From Fragilariopsis cylindrus CCMP1102 (lineage: Eukaryota > Bacillariophyta > Bacillariophyceae > Bacillariales > Bacillariaceae): a stretch of 64,000 nt of DNA. Below are positions 43,239 to 54,153 of the stretch, one piece after another; within the stretch, counting starts at the first letter, position 1; each line of letters starts with the position of its first letter. The position numbers and the translations under genes were made by a program. Location: the NCBI GenBank assembly GCA_900095095.1, contig FMBT01000300.1, positions 496,001-560,000 of the forward strand, read 5' to 3'. Under the pieces are notes generated by a model. It did not search any database. It had not been told where the DNA came from and saw nothing but the letters and a program-made list of their open reading frames with translations.

Positions 43239-43798
43239 GACTTGATTTGTAGCAAAGCGTAAGAAAATATCGTTTGACGTCTGTCAGATTTGATACAGGT
43301 AGTATGATAAGTAAGATGATGGATGTCACGAAGCTCAGTATCGAAATCGAGTTTAAATTCTGTTTCTTCTTGTTCTATGGCGTCTTACGAGTACGGTAGA
43401 TGGGACCTAAGATTCAATTTGAACATGTTTAAAATGTTGTTGTTGTTGATGTCGCTCTCAGGATGTGTTTTTCTTGTTGCTCTTATTTCTATTAAAAGGT
43501 CAAAGGACAGACGCGCGCCTCTAACACTGCTTGATAATTATGAATTATTTTTAGCATCAAAAATTTGTTCTTCATTCTCGATCATTCAGCATGCTGCCCA
43601 TCGTATGATACTGTACAATTGTACGACGTACATAAAGTGACAAGCAAATTGCTTTATTTGTATCTTGAACTCCCATCTCTACAGTATCGACATATTAACT
43701 GATAAGGGAACAGTTATTACTTCGTACTAGCTCAACAAGTTCCTGTCATCGACAGCTAAAACCAAAATACGTCAACAGATCGATTCAGCAAGGAAAGT
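43239..43798. other. Divergent intergenic spacer
   Basis: It lies between PLRG1 (-) and the large unknown gene (+). A 105-codon + frame at 43323-43640 has one hydrophobic stretch (FKMLLLLMSLSGCVFLVAL) but no homology I recognise, so I do not call it a gene. Confidence 0.45.
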
Positions 43799-46700
43799 AT
43801 GCGGGGGCATCGTCACAATTCTACTGCAACTGGTCGAATACGGAAAAGGGGAGGAACGGGAAATGGAAACGACGATAGCAGTACGAATCAAACACAAACC
43901 GACTATAAGGACTTCCCAGATAGTAGGCACAACGGTGAAATACCAGTATGCCGGATATTGAACGAAGCCATTGCAGATATCTTTCCGGAACTAAAAGAAC
44001 ACTCTATGCATCATCACAATAAAAATGAAAATCAGCGTCAGCAGCATCAGCAGCAGCAGTCCTTAAAACAGAATTCGAAACAACAGAAACAAAAAGATCA
44101 GACAATTATACTGCCACAATCCGTCTATTCAGCGTCCAGTACGCTTGGGCAGATGCTCCGATTAAAACTCCTTTATTTGCGTCAATCATCCTTGGCGGGA
44201 ATAACGAACACGAACACCAATGATACTCGATGGGAAGATTCTGATACTCTTGTTTCTCAATTTGAAATGGAAAACAACAACCAGAATAGTGCTGATAATA
44301 CAAACGGAAATCATCCATCGACGGCGACAGCGGCGACGACCAAGAAGAAACGAAAACGAAAGAAGAAGAAAAAACAGCAACAAGATCCCGCAGTAAATTT
44401 CCCAACCACTATTTCTGCTGGAAGCAATGAAATTCCGTGCTCGACTGCAGAAACACCTACTTCTTATTCAACGGAAATAAAAGGAGAGGGAGACGACAAC
44501 AGCAACTTGGATGACGGTAAGAGCATGATGTCGGCAGATCATTCTGTGGAAGCTTTGGACGAAGCCATCAAGAACGAAAATGAAAAAATGATAGAACAGA
44601 AAGCAAATCATCAATTTCCATTGTTGGCGTCATTGCCTTCAGACGATCACATACAAGCTGAGGAATGTCCGTCACAATTCCTCGAGCAAATCAAACCGCA
44701 GGAGGAAGATGGGGATTCGCTACCGTGCAATGGGACCCACGCAGAACAACAACAACAACAACAACATCAATATAGCACTAACCGCTATACAGACAATGGT
44801 AATCATCTGTCGATTCCGGAAGATTGCATTCCGAACAAGGAAGATTCTACAGTTAACGTGTGGAAAAGCCCTCTACAGTATTCGTTTCTTGTACCCGCTC
44901 ATGGGAGAAGAGACGGGGCTATCTCCGAAAATGGATGTGTTCGATACGATAACAATAGCGATACGTCCACCGCCTACATCAGTGAGGACGTCAATAGTGA
45001 ACAAAACACTAGTGAAAAGGAAACGACAAGGATATTGTTCCATGAGTGGATCGATCAATCCTTTATTTTGGATGGGAAAATACAATATTCGAAATCTGTT
45101 ATTACCAAGAAACAGAACGCTAAATCAAACGATCATACGGAAGACTGGGACTCATTTTTCGAATTTTGTAATCAATGTACTATGGGGAAAGATAAGGCAT
45201 TGGGGATTTCCTTTCAAGATTTGAAAGATATTGCGTCGTCCATTCAATGTCAATCGTGTCGGGAGGACACTCTATCTCAAATCAAGAAACTTATGGAAAA
45301 GGCAAAAGGGACAGCATCATCGACAAAAACGTCATCACGAATAGTAATGAAGTCTTCATTATTGGAGAATCCATACTCATCTTTGGGAAAGGAGGTAAAT
45401 ATCGATTCTGCTTTTGATTACGTTGCACTAGAGGAAGGCAATCATATACCATTAAACCATGATCCGGGTAGCACCGGAGACGTAGACGAGTACAACTGCT
45501 CTGATGAAGAGATTCTGAAGACTAGTCTATCGTTTGTAGTAGGTGATTCGTCGGTCGATTCGTCGGTCGATTCCAACAAGAGTGCAGGGAAGAGATCCGC
45601 AAACAACAAAAACAACAACATCAACAACAACAAAAAGAAAAATTACATACACAACATTCCAGCAACCGAGAAATACCTATTTCTCCAGGAAATAACAAGT
45701 AGTCGGATGGATGATTTTCTATATGAATGGCTTATCGCTGGCGTTGACGAAGAATCATTAGTCGAAATGTCTGTTAGGGAAGAAGACGAATTCAGCAATA
45801 AATTAGCAATAACAGCGGAATCGAATGAAGAAGATAATGATAGAATTACTTGTTCTGTCGTTACGTCGGATATGATTAAAAAGAAGGTGACAGAAACACA
45901 GCAAAATTTCATAAGATCTTTCGAAGGACTAGAAATCGGTATGCAAGAACTGAAGCAAGAATGGAGAAGCGACGAAACTGAACTGAATCTAGATTATAAG
46001 CGTGTGATTGCAATCAAGAATTGTGAAGAAAGCTGTGATATGTATTTCACGGAGAATATTTTGCCAATTCTCATCGGACAGCTTTCACTACCATTCCATG
46101 CTTGTGCCGACATTCAAATACATTTATGGGCAGTGTACCTTGGAGCCTTGGGAGAAACGTTCAATGCATGCGATAATTACTATAAAAAATTGGAGGAAGA
46201 CTTGGCTGATCAGAATGGCAGAATACCAATGATTTTTACCAGTGCTCCGCTTAGATTTCTTTACCGAAATTTTGCGAGGGAAAAAACCAATGCAATTTCG
46301 GATGTATTGAAAAGTTTCGCTCAAGCTTTAAACAATCCCAAGATGAAAGAATTTTACACACGATTATTCTGGCACCGTCGCAAGCCAGAAGACGATCAAT
46401 GCAAAGAATCCAACCAGTTAGACGATGACTGCCGAAAGTTGATTAAAGTGTTGACGGAGTGGACTAAAATAATTCAGGGTGGTCGAATGTCCAATATCAA
46501 TAAAGAACGTACAAAAAGACTTATGTGCGTCTTTAATATTCTTCGGGACGTTGTAGGATCTCTTGGGAAAGAATATGATAAAGTCGACAAACACTTTTCC
46601 AAAGAACAACAGAACTACTTTACAAGTCTATTATCAAATATTCATCAGGCTAATGGAGTAAAAAGTCGAATGCGACTCATTGAAAAAGAAGATGTCGTGA

Positions 46701-47539
46701 GTTTGGCATCCGGTGTTATTCTCATGTGGCGGCATGTACGAATAATGCAAAGTCGTGTGGCTGCTTCTTTTTCCTTGGAGTCACTTCCGCTCTCGCTACA
46801 CCAATGGATGTTGCAACCATTAAGGATGAATATAGAGAACGATGGATGGTTTCAAGGTTATTCAAAATGCTGTCCTGGTATGGGTGGAAGACGACGAGTC
46901 ATGGGTATGTTGGCTGGCTTAACATATGTATGGTTGCGAGAGCGATGCAATGAATGGAAGGCGGAAAAATCTAGGCAAGAATTACTAACCGACTTTGATC
47001 TTGAGCTTTCGTCGAGTACGGATCATCAGTTTGTAAAACAGCCCGGTGCCAAGTCCAATAAGAAAAATAAGAAGAAAAAGAACAAGCTTGGATCGTCTCT
47101 TTCAAATCGACCTGAAGACAACACGGTAGTGAAATATACAGCACGACAAGAATTAACGAATGACTTGAATAAGAACGACAAAAAGTATCAGAATGGCGAA
47201 GTTAACGAAATCGTAGACGTTGACAATGCTTCCGACGCTGATGATCATGAATTTGTCGACGGAGAAAGTCCTGGGGAAAATATAGATCTAGAAAACGAAC
47301 ATGGAGAAAATGATGCTTTCATAGCGGTAGAGAATACGCGCAACATTTCAAACGATAATGTCGGAAATTCGTCTCATTTGGAACAAGGAATAGAAGACAA
47401 CATTGAGAGCTACGAGGCATCAGTTTTAGTTCAAGATGAGTCTGGATATTCGATATCTGCTGCGGACTTCTTGACTGATCGACTCTTATCGCTGATGAAT
47501 GAATTGGAAAGCAAGGATATTGTAATAATTCCGATTTGA
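43799..47539 (+). CDS. Large low-complexity protein with a helical C-terminal region, unknown function
   Basis: Single exon, 1,246 aa. The first third is rich in Asn, Gln, Ser and Glu, with Gln/His runs near residues 75-100 and a strong basic cluster KKKRKRKKKKK near 180 that could be a nuclear signal. A CQSCRED motif lies near 480. From about 690 to 1060 the sequence is ordered and mostly helical: FIRSFEGLEIGMQELKQEW, PFHACADIQIHLWAVYLGAL, SLPLSLHQWMLQPLRMNI and GMGGRRRVMGMLAGLTYVWL. A second basic patch (KSNKKNKKKKNK) and an acidic tail end it. I do not recognise a family. The ordered core suggests a real, constrained protein. Confidence 0.75.
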   Translation: MRGHRHNSTATGRIRKRGGTGNGNDDSSTNQTQTDYKDFPDSRHNGEIPVCRILNEAIADIFPELKEHSMHHHNKNENQRQQHQQQQSLKQNSKQQKQKDQTIILPQSVYSASSTLGQMLRLKLLYLRQSSLAGITNTNTNDTRWEDSDTLVSQFEMENNNQNSADNTNGNHPSTATAATTKKKRKRKKKKKQQQDPAVNFPTTISAGSNEIPCSTAETPTSYSTEIKGEGDDNSNLDDGKSMMSADHSVEALDEAIKNENEKMIEQKANHQFPLLASLPSDDHIQAEECPSQFLEQIKPQEEDGDSLPCNGTHAEQQQQQQHQYSTNRYTDNGNHLSIPEDCIPNKEDSTVNVWKSPLQYSFLVPAHGRRDGAISENGCVRYDNNSDTSTAYISEDVNSEQNTSEKETTRILFHEWIDQSFILDGKIQYSKSVITKKQNAKSNDHTEDWDSFFEFCNQCTMGKDKALGISFQDLKDIASSIQCQSCREDTLSQIKKLMEKAKGTASSTKTSSRIVMKSSLLENPYSSLGKEVNIDSAFDYVALEEGNHIPLNHDPGSTGDVDEYNCSDEEILKTSLSFVVGDSSVDSSVDSNKSAGKRSANNKNNNINNNKKKNYIHNIPATEKYLFLQEITSSRMDDFLYEWLIAGVDEESLVEMSVREEDEFSNKLAITAESNEEDNDRITCSVVTSDMIKKKVTETQQNFIRSFEGLEIGMQELKQEWRSDETELNLDYKRVIAIKNCEESCDMYFTENILPILIGQLSLPFHACADIQIHLWAVYLGALGETFNACDNYYKKLEEDLADQNGRIPMIFTSAPLRFLYRNFAREKTNAISDVLKSFAQALNNPKMKEFYTRLFWHRRKPEDDQCKESNQLDDDCRKLIKVLTEWTKIIQGGRMSNINKERTKRLMCVFNILRDVVGSLGKEYDKVDKHFSKEQQNYFTSLLSNIHQANGVKSRMRLIEKEDVVSLASGVILMWRHVRIMQSRVAASFSLESLPLSLHQWMLQPLRMNIENDGWFQGYSKCCPGMGGRRRVMGMLAGLTYVWLRERCNEWKAEKSRQELLTDFDLELSSSTDHQFVKQPGAKSNKKNKKKKNKLGSSLSNRPEDNTVVKYTARQELTNDLNKNDKKYQNGEVNEIVDVDNASDADDHEFVDGESPGENIDLENEHGENDAFIAVENTRNISNDNVGNSSHLEQGIEDNIESYEASVLVQDESGYSISAADFLTDRLLSLMNELESKDIVIIPI

Positions 47540-47735
47540 AGTGAGATTAATTTGAAACTGATTCATAGAAATGTATTTATACTATAACCAACGAGTCCTA
47601 AGTTCTCTTTAAATGGTCTACACCTCAAGAAAGCAAAAGTCTTTTTGTCGTGCACTAATAAATTTACTTGATTTATCATATTTCATGGAATAGCAAGATA
47701 GTCCGCACTATTATTGTAACCAGTTACGCAGCACT

Positions 47736-48701
47736 TCAAACAATCGGTCTGTCGTCAGGCCGGTTGTTTATCTCTATAGCTTCTCCTACAGCATCCAATG
47801 CCTTTCCACCGACATTACCGACATTGTCAACTTTCCGGTTCATGCGTCTATTCAGTTCGGCTAATTCCTCGGGAGAAATTTCAGCATCCTCGTAATATCC
47901 CTGGTCGGCCTCGTCATCAAAGAACCGTTCTAACTTAACGTCATATATCAATGTACCTCCTTGTTGTACGACCATCTTTTCGAGGAGTGAATTTAATGTA
48001 CCTCGTTGCCATGGCATTTCTGGGATTGGTCCAAGTCCATTAAGGACGAATCCTAATTTTGGTGGGATAAGAAGCCGGCGCTGTCCTCCCTGTTTCATGG
48101 TATGAAGACCTTCGTCTAGACCAGCAATTAGCCTCCCACTCCCGTGTTTGAGAATGAAACCTGATTGCGATGCAAACTTTTTTTTTGTGTCATCTTTTGG
48201 TAGTTGCAAATATCCAGTATACGAAATCACGCACACTTGTCCGTAACGTGGGGTCTTTGACGAGTCACCAATTCCCTCTTCCAATTCAATATACTTCAAA
48301 CCCGAGCCTGTCTTGATCACCTTAAATTCTTCGAGTTCGCCCGAACCTGATTCTTGGGCTACCGCAGGCGCTGTGTTCCATACAGCGGCAGCGGCAGTAG
48401 TTGACACAAATGCTGATCTTGCCAACATCGATGATTGCTGTAAGAAGTAACGACGATCAGGCGTACCGGTAGTAGAAGACGAACATTCGTCATAATCCTT
48501 CCTAATTATTTCATCCTGAGACGATAAAGAAGAAGGCGTAATGCCGTCTCGCTGGAAAGATGCATGAAGACTACGACGGGTTCGTTGACTTGAATATTCT
48601 TTGTTGTGATACGTCGAAAAGGAATATGTCACGGAAATCCCAGCTCCAAAAACAAAAAATACAATCAAGAACAAGGGAATCTGTACTCTATCAGCAACCA
48701 T
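47736..48701 (-). CDS. FKBP-type peptidyl-prolyl isomerase, probable thylakoid lumen protein
   Basis: Single exon; from the ATG at 48701 it encodes 321 aa. The leader has a hydrophobic signal (IPLFLIVFFVFGAGISVTYS), then a transit-like stretch. A second targeting signal follows: twin arginines (DRRYFLQQ, residues 83-84), a hydrophobic Ala-rich run and APAVAQ, a good lumenal cleavage site. The mature part has the FKBP fold: SGLKYIELEEG, GQVCVISYTGYL, LKHGSGRLIAGLDEGLHTMK and GGQRRLLIPPKLGF. Some catalytic aromatic positions are altered, as is usual in lumenal FKBPs. An upstream in-frame ATG at 48845 adds 48 mostly hydrophobic residues; I prefer 48701 because it gives a clean signal peptide. 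Confidence 0.85.
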   Translation of the reverse strand: MVADRVQIPLFLIVFFVFGAGISVTYSFSTYHNKEYSSQRTRRSLHASFQRDGITPSSLSSQDEIIRKDYDECSSSTTGTPDRRYFLQQSSMLARSAFVSTTAAAAVWNTAPAVAQESGSGELEEFKVIKTGSGLKYIELEEGIGDSSKTPRYGQVCVISYTGYLQLPKDDTKKKFASQSGFILKHGSGRLIAGLDEGLHTMKQGGQRRLLIPPKLGFVLNGLGPIPEMPWQRGTLNSLLEKMVVQQGGTLIYDVKLERFFDDEADQGYYEDAEISPEELAELNRRMNRKVDNVGNVGGKALDAVGEAIEINNRPDDRPIV

Positions 48702-49495
48702 CGTAATTGCTTTTCCTGTACCGTAAGACTTATAAATCAGATTGTTCTCGTAGAGTACGAACTTGCACAATTGCAATATGAACAGAAGACACAAAAGTAG
48801 GTAATTGTGTGAAAGTTGATGGGTTGTAAGTTGTGATTGGAACATACCGGTAACAACAATAAATCATGTTTAAATTTTAAGTCTTGCGTGAATGAGTATT
48901 CAGACTGAGTCACTGATAGTTTACTCGTCTATCTTATTTCTTTTTAAAACATCTCGCTCGTGCTGACTTTTATTAGAAGCATCAAAGAAAGAAATATATA
49001 TATATATATATATTGTCTTAAGCACTGGAACTAATCAGCATCAAAATAAACATCTATAATCTCACCACACAATAATAACTACTAGTATTATATGAAAGTG
49101 GTTTTTGCCAAATCAAAATATGAACGCGAACCAACAATTGTTCTAAAAAAACAGTCCAATTCAATTTGAGATTTTGGAGGAACTTCTACTGCAGCTACAG
49201 TGACAAGAAATACCAAGATTAAAATTCATTACTACTAAGGTAGAGGAAAATTTTCGAATAGCTATTTAATATTCGGAAGGACTTTGGATTTCAAGTGGTT
49301 ACACTTTAGCTGATGACGGAGAAAGGAGAATCTATCTAACATATACCATACCATATTTGATCATATCTTCTTTTTATGTTATCACGAAAAACTTAGCGGA
49401 TAAGTATTAAAATACTGTGTATTCATTGCATATATATATACCTGTATCTGTATAGATTGGTGTCTTAACATTCGTCCATCTCTCAATTGTTCTTT
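48702..49495. other. Intergenic, AT-rich
   Basis: It lies between the lumazine synthase 3' end and the FKBP 5' end, both minus strand. A (TA)n tract occurs at about 48993-49012 and TATATATA near 49430. No gene is seen. Confidence 0.45.
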
Positions 49496-50740
49496 TTAGA
49501 AGAATCCAGGAGATACCTTCTTTTCTTTTTCTTTTTCGTCGACAGGGCTTTTGGAAAAACCAAGATCCATTAGTTTATTCGGTTTTCCTGCTCCTGTCTT
49601 AACGTTAAGAGCTTGGTTTCGCAAAAGAGCCATTTCGACAGCAGTTTTTCCCCAATCTTCACCATGGTTGTTATCACCACTACTACGAGATTTGACTTGA
49701 CCTTCGTCCAAACAGTTCAAGACTCCGTACACGATGGGACACGTTGTTTGTAACTGAACACTCATTAAACCCGAAGATACTGCATCGGAAATATATTCGA
49801 AGTGCATTGTCTATTATTGTATCGTATTTGAACAGAAAAGGTCGGTTCGTAGTTTTTGTTATAATCACGTTGTTGTTGTTGTTGTTGTTGCGCGATTATT
49901 CATATTGCGGTAATCAATCAATCAATCAATCATTAATTTATTTTCAATGGGCAGAATTAATTCGATATTGTTATTAGAAATGTAGCAAATAAAGTGTATG
50001 CGATAGTATTCGAATAAGATACAATATAAAATTGGCATTCAACTAGCATTGCCATGAAAGTCGAATTTTAAGGAGAGAAGAAGAAGAAAAAACAATGAAA
50101 ATTGTATATCAACGTACCTCGCCCTTGATCAAAACACCGGCCGTGACAATGGCGTCGACAGTTCCACTCAAGGCTAAAAATCTAGCCGAGAGGGGTAATT
50201 CGTACGCTCCAGGAATACTAGTCTCGAAAATATTTTCTTCCTTGACGTTGCATTCTTTAAGAGCCTTACGACAACCATCAACTAGGTTGGTAACATGCTC
50301 GTCATTCCATCTTGTACGGATAATACCAATTCGAATGTCACTTCCATCTAGGTCACCGAAAGATACTTCACTTTCAGCACCCTATTTTTAAATGTAAATA
50401 TATATAATATTATGATTTATTAAAAATTTATTTATTCATTATATCGCAGCATAACAACAGCGGTACCGTGATAATAATAGTATTTAAAGAAAAAAAATAA
50501 GTGACATACATTCAATAAAAAAAAGACCAAAACATAACCAGCAAAACAAAATCAAATAAACCAATTCAATCTCTCGACTAAAATAAGATAGAAATTATTT
50601 TATGGTACTGCATGAGACACGACACGTACCTTCAGTAATGACGACGACGACATAGACGACGATACTTGAAAGGATGGTGCGAAGGCGCTAGCCGAAGAGA
50701 AAAGGCATAGCAGGAACGTTTGGGTATAATATGACAACAT
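49496..50740 (-). CDS. ribH: 6,7-dimethyl-8-ribityllumazine synthase, plastid-targeted
   Basis: Exons 50630-50740, 50118-50381 and 49496-49810, all phase 0, with introns of 248 and 307 nt, give 229 aa. Exon 1 encodes a signal peptide ending in the perfect diatom plastid motif ASAFAP ([15 protein letters not shown]). Exons 2 and 3 form the lumazine synthase core: [69 protein letters not shown] and [13 protein letters not shown]. The enzyme condenses 5-amino-6-ribitylaminouracil with dihydroxybutanone phosphate in riboflavin synthesis. The catalytic His is in the TMHFEY turn. A Lys/Glu-rich tail of about 35 residues follows the core and is not part of the usual fold. Confidence 0.93.
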
Positions 50741-51154
50741 TGTTTGATTGTAAACAATAAAAGAGTGATAGAAAATGATCGATATCTGCTGATAATAGTA
50801 CTAGTGTGTGATCGAAGTTATATAATTTGTAGATGTGCTTGTTGGTATATTGTGCCGATAACGTATACTGTTACTGAAGATAGAGGAGGATCTTTTAAAC
50901 CGAGCTGTTCGGAGAATATGAATGAATCGAATCGAAATCATCGAATCAATCGGGAATGAATCATTCAGATCAATTCATTGATTTTAATCCAAGTAGTCAA
51001 AACGAGTCGGTGAAATTTGGCTCAGCAAAAATCACAAGAAACCAATCCAAACAAAAACAAAACAACATTGTAACAACAAGGAAAAGATCATGAAATACTA
51101 AGAAGTGAAGAATCATGCTTGACGCTTTTCACTTTTAGATCTGTCAATAACAAG
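50741..51154. other. Divergent promoter spacer
   Basis: It separates lumazine synthase (-) from the ABC1 kinase (+), two probable plastid proteins, so a shared bidirectional promoter is possible. Short GAATCGAAT/AATCAAT repeats occur near 50930-50990. Confidence 0.45.
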
Positions 51155-53643
51155 ATGATTTGCAAGATAAACCGACACAACTCATCCCTACTAGTGGTAG
51201 TATTAATTCTCTGCGTCATTGCGTGTCATATTTATGAAACTTCTGGTTTCTATTACACTCATCGTCGGAGTGGATTTTCACCTGATATATTGCGTCGTCA
51301 AAAATCGATTTTTGTTGAGAGACGCACGAAGAGCACGCTAAAGAGACGACGGTCAGCAGCAACAATGGGCGCCGTGGATCATACTACCCTCTTTGTTTCT
51401 GACGAATCTTTACCTCATAAAGCAAAAACACGGCAAAAAAGTATCTTCCGTACTATTATTGAAAAAAAAAAAAAATATTGTTGATACCACCCGCCTTGGC
51501 AGTAGTAGTGCTGTTCCTCCCTCGGTTATTGAAGAGACAGCTTCTTCCATCTAAGGTATTAAATTATCACCACCTAACCAAACAACTAAATGGAATAAAA
51601 TCGCTCGATTATCTTTTGCGGTTTTGTTCGTATCATCAATATTTTCGACTATCAACACTCGTAGACGGCAATCAATAGATCCAACCTCGGAATGGAGCCG
51701 TTATGCAAGAAGACCCGGAGCGCGAGGACGAGCAATTCTATGGCTTTTCGTCAAACAGGCTTTTATGATTTCTTCAGCACGTATTGTCGATTCTATTGGT
51801 ACTGATGAAATTGCTGCACGTCTTCGGCAAAATGCTGGTAGAGAGTTTTCAAATAGTATATTGAAATTAGGTCCTCTATACATCAAGGTGAGATTTTCTC
51901 TCTATATATGATATTCTTATTGTACAATTAATAATATGAACCCGTCACGATTTGGAGCATTATAAAAATATCTAGACTCACCTCGTTGATGCTATCTTTA
52001 TTTCAAGATGGGACAAATTGTATCGTGTCGTAAAGGGTTACTCGGTGAGGAATGGGTGAATTCTCTTGCCAAGCTACAAGATCGGGTACCAGCTCGGTCA
52101 GGTCAAGATGCTCTCGATTTGGCTTATTCTGCTTTTGAGGGAGGGGAAGAAGAATTCCATCGTATTTTTACTGACTTTGATTCGTCACCATTAGCAGCAG
52201 CATCGTTGGGGCAAGTTCATCGAGCGATGTTACGGGAGAATGGCAATGAAATCGCAATAAAGGTTCAACGACCTAATTTACGACTGATATATGATCAAGA
52301 CTTTAAGCTATTAACAAAGGTTGCAAAGCTTATAGACAAATTACCATCAAACAACAAGAATGTTGGAGGTATCGAATCTTCGTGGAGCAAAATTATTTCT
52401 GACGCAGAGATGATTTTATATCGCGAAATTGATTATCGAGATGAAGCGTCCAATGCGGTTCGGTTTGCCGAGAACTTTGGTCTTGGTATGGGTGGGAAAG
52501 CTACAGCAACAACTATATTAGCTCGAAATAATGAAACGTTGCCCAGCGCTGCCGATTGGTTGCGTACGCCTTACATATATACGGAGCTTTCCAATGAACA
52601 AATCTTGGTACAGGAATACGTCCCGTCCATCAAAGTAACCGATAAAGCAAAGTTAGATGCTGCGAATGTCACCCAAGAGGAGCGTTTTAAGCTGGCTGAT
52701 GATTTAGCACGAGCATACCTCCGTCAATTTTGCTCCAATCTCTTTTTTAGTACGGATCCACATCCTGGTACGTGCATTATCATGGTTTCACTGTCATGAT
52801 TTTTTCTTTTCGTCTGTAATTACGTAATTACTCATCTAATGTCAATTTCTTCATGCTTTATACACATAGGAAACATTGGGGTTGAAATGATACCCTCGAC
52901 TTCTTATCACAAACCTTTGAAGCCAAGAATCGTTATGTATGATTTTGGTCAAGCTGCCACTTTGACGCAAAACCAAGCCGATGGGATTTTAGAGATAATA
53001 GAAGCCATCATTGATACTGATGTTGATCGTTCGATAGATGCCTTTTTAATGATGGGTGTCCTAGTAGATGATGCCGATCTAAATCAGATCAGAACGAAGG
53101 TTGCCGAAAATTACAGGTGAGAATAGGATAACAAAAGCAACAACGTCATCGATGACTGCATGTAATTGCGCATGAAGCACGCCATTTTTTTCTTCAGTAT
53201 CATAATTTCTCACACACTCAATACTATCATTGCGAAGAAGTGGCAAGATAAAAGCTGATCGGAAGAGACTCCGTCGAAAGGGGTTTAAATTTCGAGACAA
53301 GGATGAAAACGAAAGAAAAGTAACATCTTCTGAGGCGTCAAATGTCACTACTACCAACAATACAGAATCAAAAGGTAGTGACGCACAAGTTATGTCGTAC
53401 TTTACACTCCCCGCCGAATATGCTTTCGTTGCTCGAGCCATCACTCAACTGGATGGCTCGTGTAAATCTTTAGACCCTGAATTTGACTTTATTTCAAACG
53501 CCGCTCCTTTTATAGTTGAAATCAAAGGCACTGATCTTTATTTGAAAGAGGAAGTACTTAAATTTATTACTGCGTGTCAAGATCGGATAAAGGAGTGCTG
53601 TGAAAAGATAGAAGATTTGTTTCGTTCAAAATTACTAAAGTAA
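51155..53643 (+). CDS. ABC1/UbiB (ABC1K) atypical kinase, plastid-targeted
   Basis: Five exons, 51155-51440, 51556-51887, 52008-52767, 52870-53116 and 53238-53643, total 2,031 nt or 676 aa with all phases consistent. The first intron (115 nt, donor GTATCT, acceptor CTAAG) removes an A14 run and an in-frame TAA that would otherwise break the gene. The leader has a signal peptide (LLVVVLILCVIACHIYETSG). The kinase has LGPLYIKMGQIVSCRKGLL, the UbiB-specific KxGQ motif; LAAASLGQVHRAML; EIAIKVQRPNL with the ATP lysine; EIDYRDEASNAVRF; VQEYVPSIKVTD; FFSTDPHPGNIGV; and MYDFGQAATL with the metal aspartate. Plastid ABC1Ks act in plastoglobules on quinone and tocopherol metabolism. The first ATG after an upstream TTG frame is at 51155. 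Confidence 0.88.
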
Positions 53644-54153
53644 CATCACAGCACCACAAAAGCAAAAAGCTTTCATACATCACAAAGCCTATAAATTAAT
53701 AGTTGTCGAAAGCTTGCTATTTACTATCAAACTGTGTTACCAGGAAAAAGGATATAACAAGTTTGCAAATAGAAAGAAATATACAAAATTAACAAAGTCA
53801 ATTACTTTGAATCTTTTTTATGTTGAGTGTTCATAGTTTTTGCGTCTGTATTTATTGTATTATATGTAGTGTAGACGTCATACTTGGTATATTTATGTTT
53901 GATTGAGCGCAAATCGAGTTGGTAAAATATTGCATCGTGTATGGTATTGTAATATTTATGTGATCTCATTTTTCTAATATTGAATAACAAATAGTGTGCG
54001 TCGGTACGAATATTACATCAAATCTTTCCCACTAGCTAGAGAATTCGTCTCCATCTCATTATTTCCTCGAAACAATTATTGGACGACGCTATCTTCACTT
54101 GACTAATGCATCATAATAGTATGTAAATATTGCCTCACAGCTATAAGCCGACG
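53644..54153. other. Convergent intergenic spacer
   Basis: It lies between the ABC1K 3' end (+) and the mitochondrial carrier 3' end (-). AT-rich, no gene seen; the frame at 53802-53990 is not credible. Confidence 0.45.

Noticed and set aside
43323-43640. 105-codon + frame with one hydrophobic helix
   Set aside because: No homology, lies in a promoter spacer and has unremarkable composition.
51478-51678. Separate small gene with PPALAVVVLFLPRLL
   Set aside because: It is an out-of-frame reading over the first intron and second exon of the ABC1 kinase.
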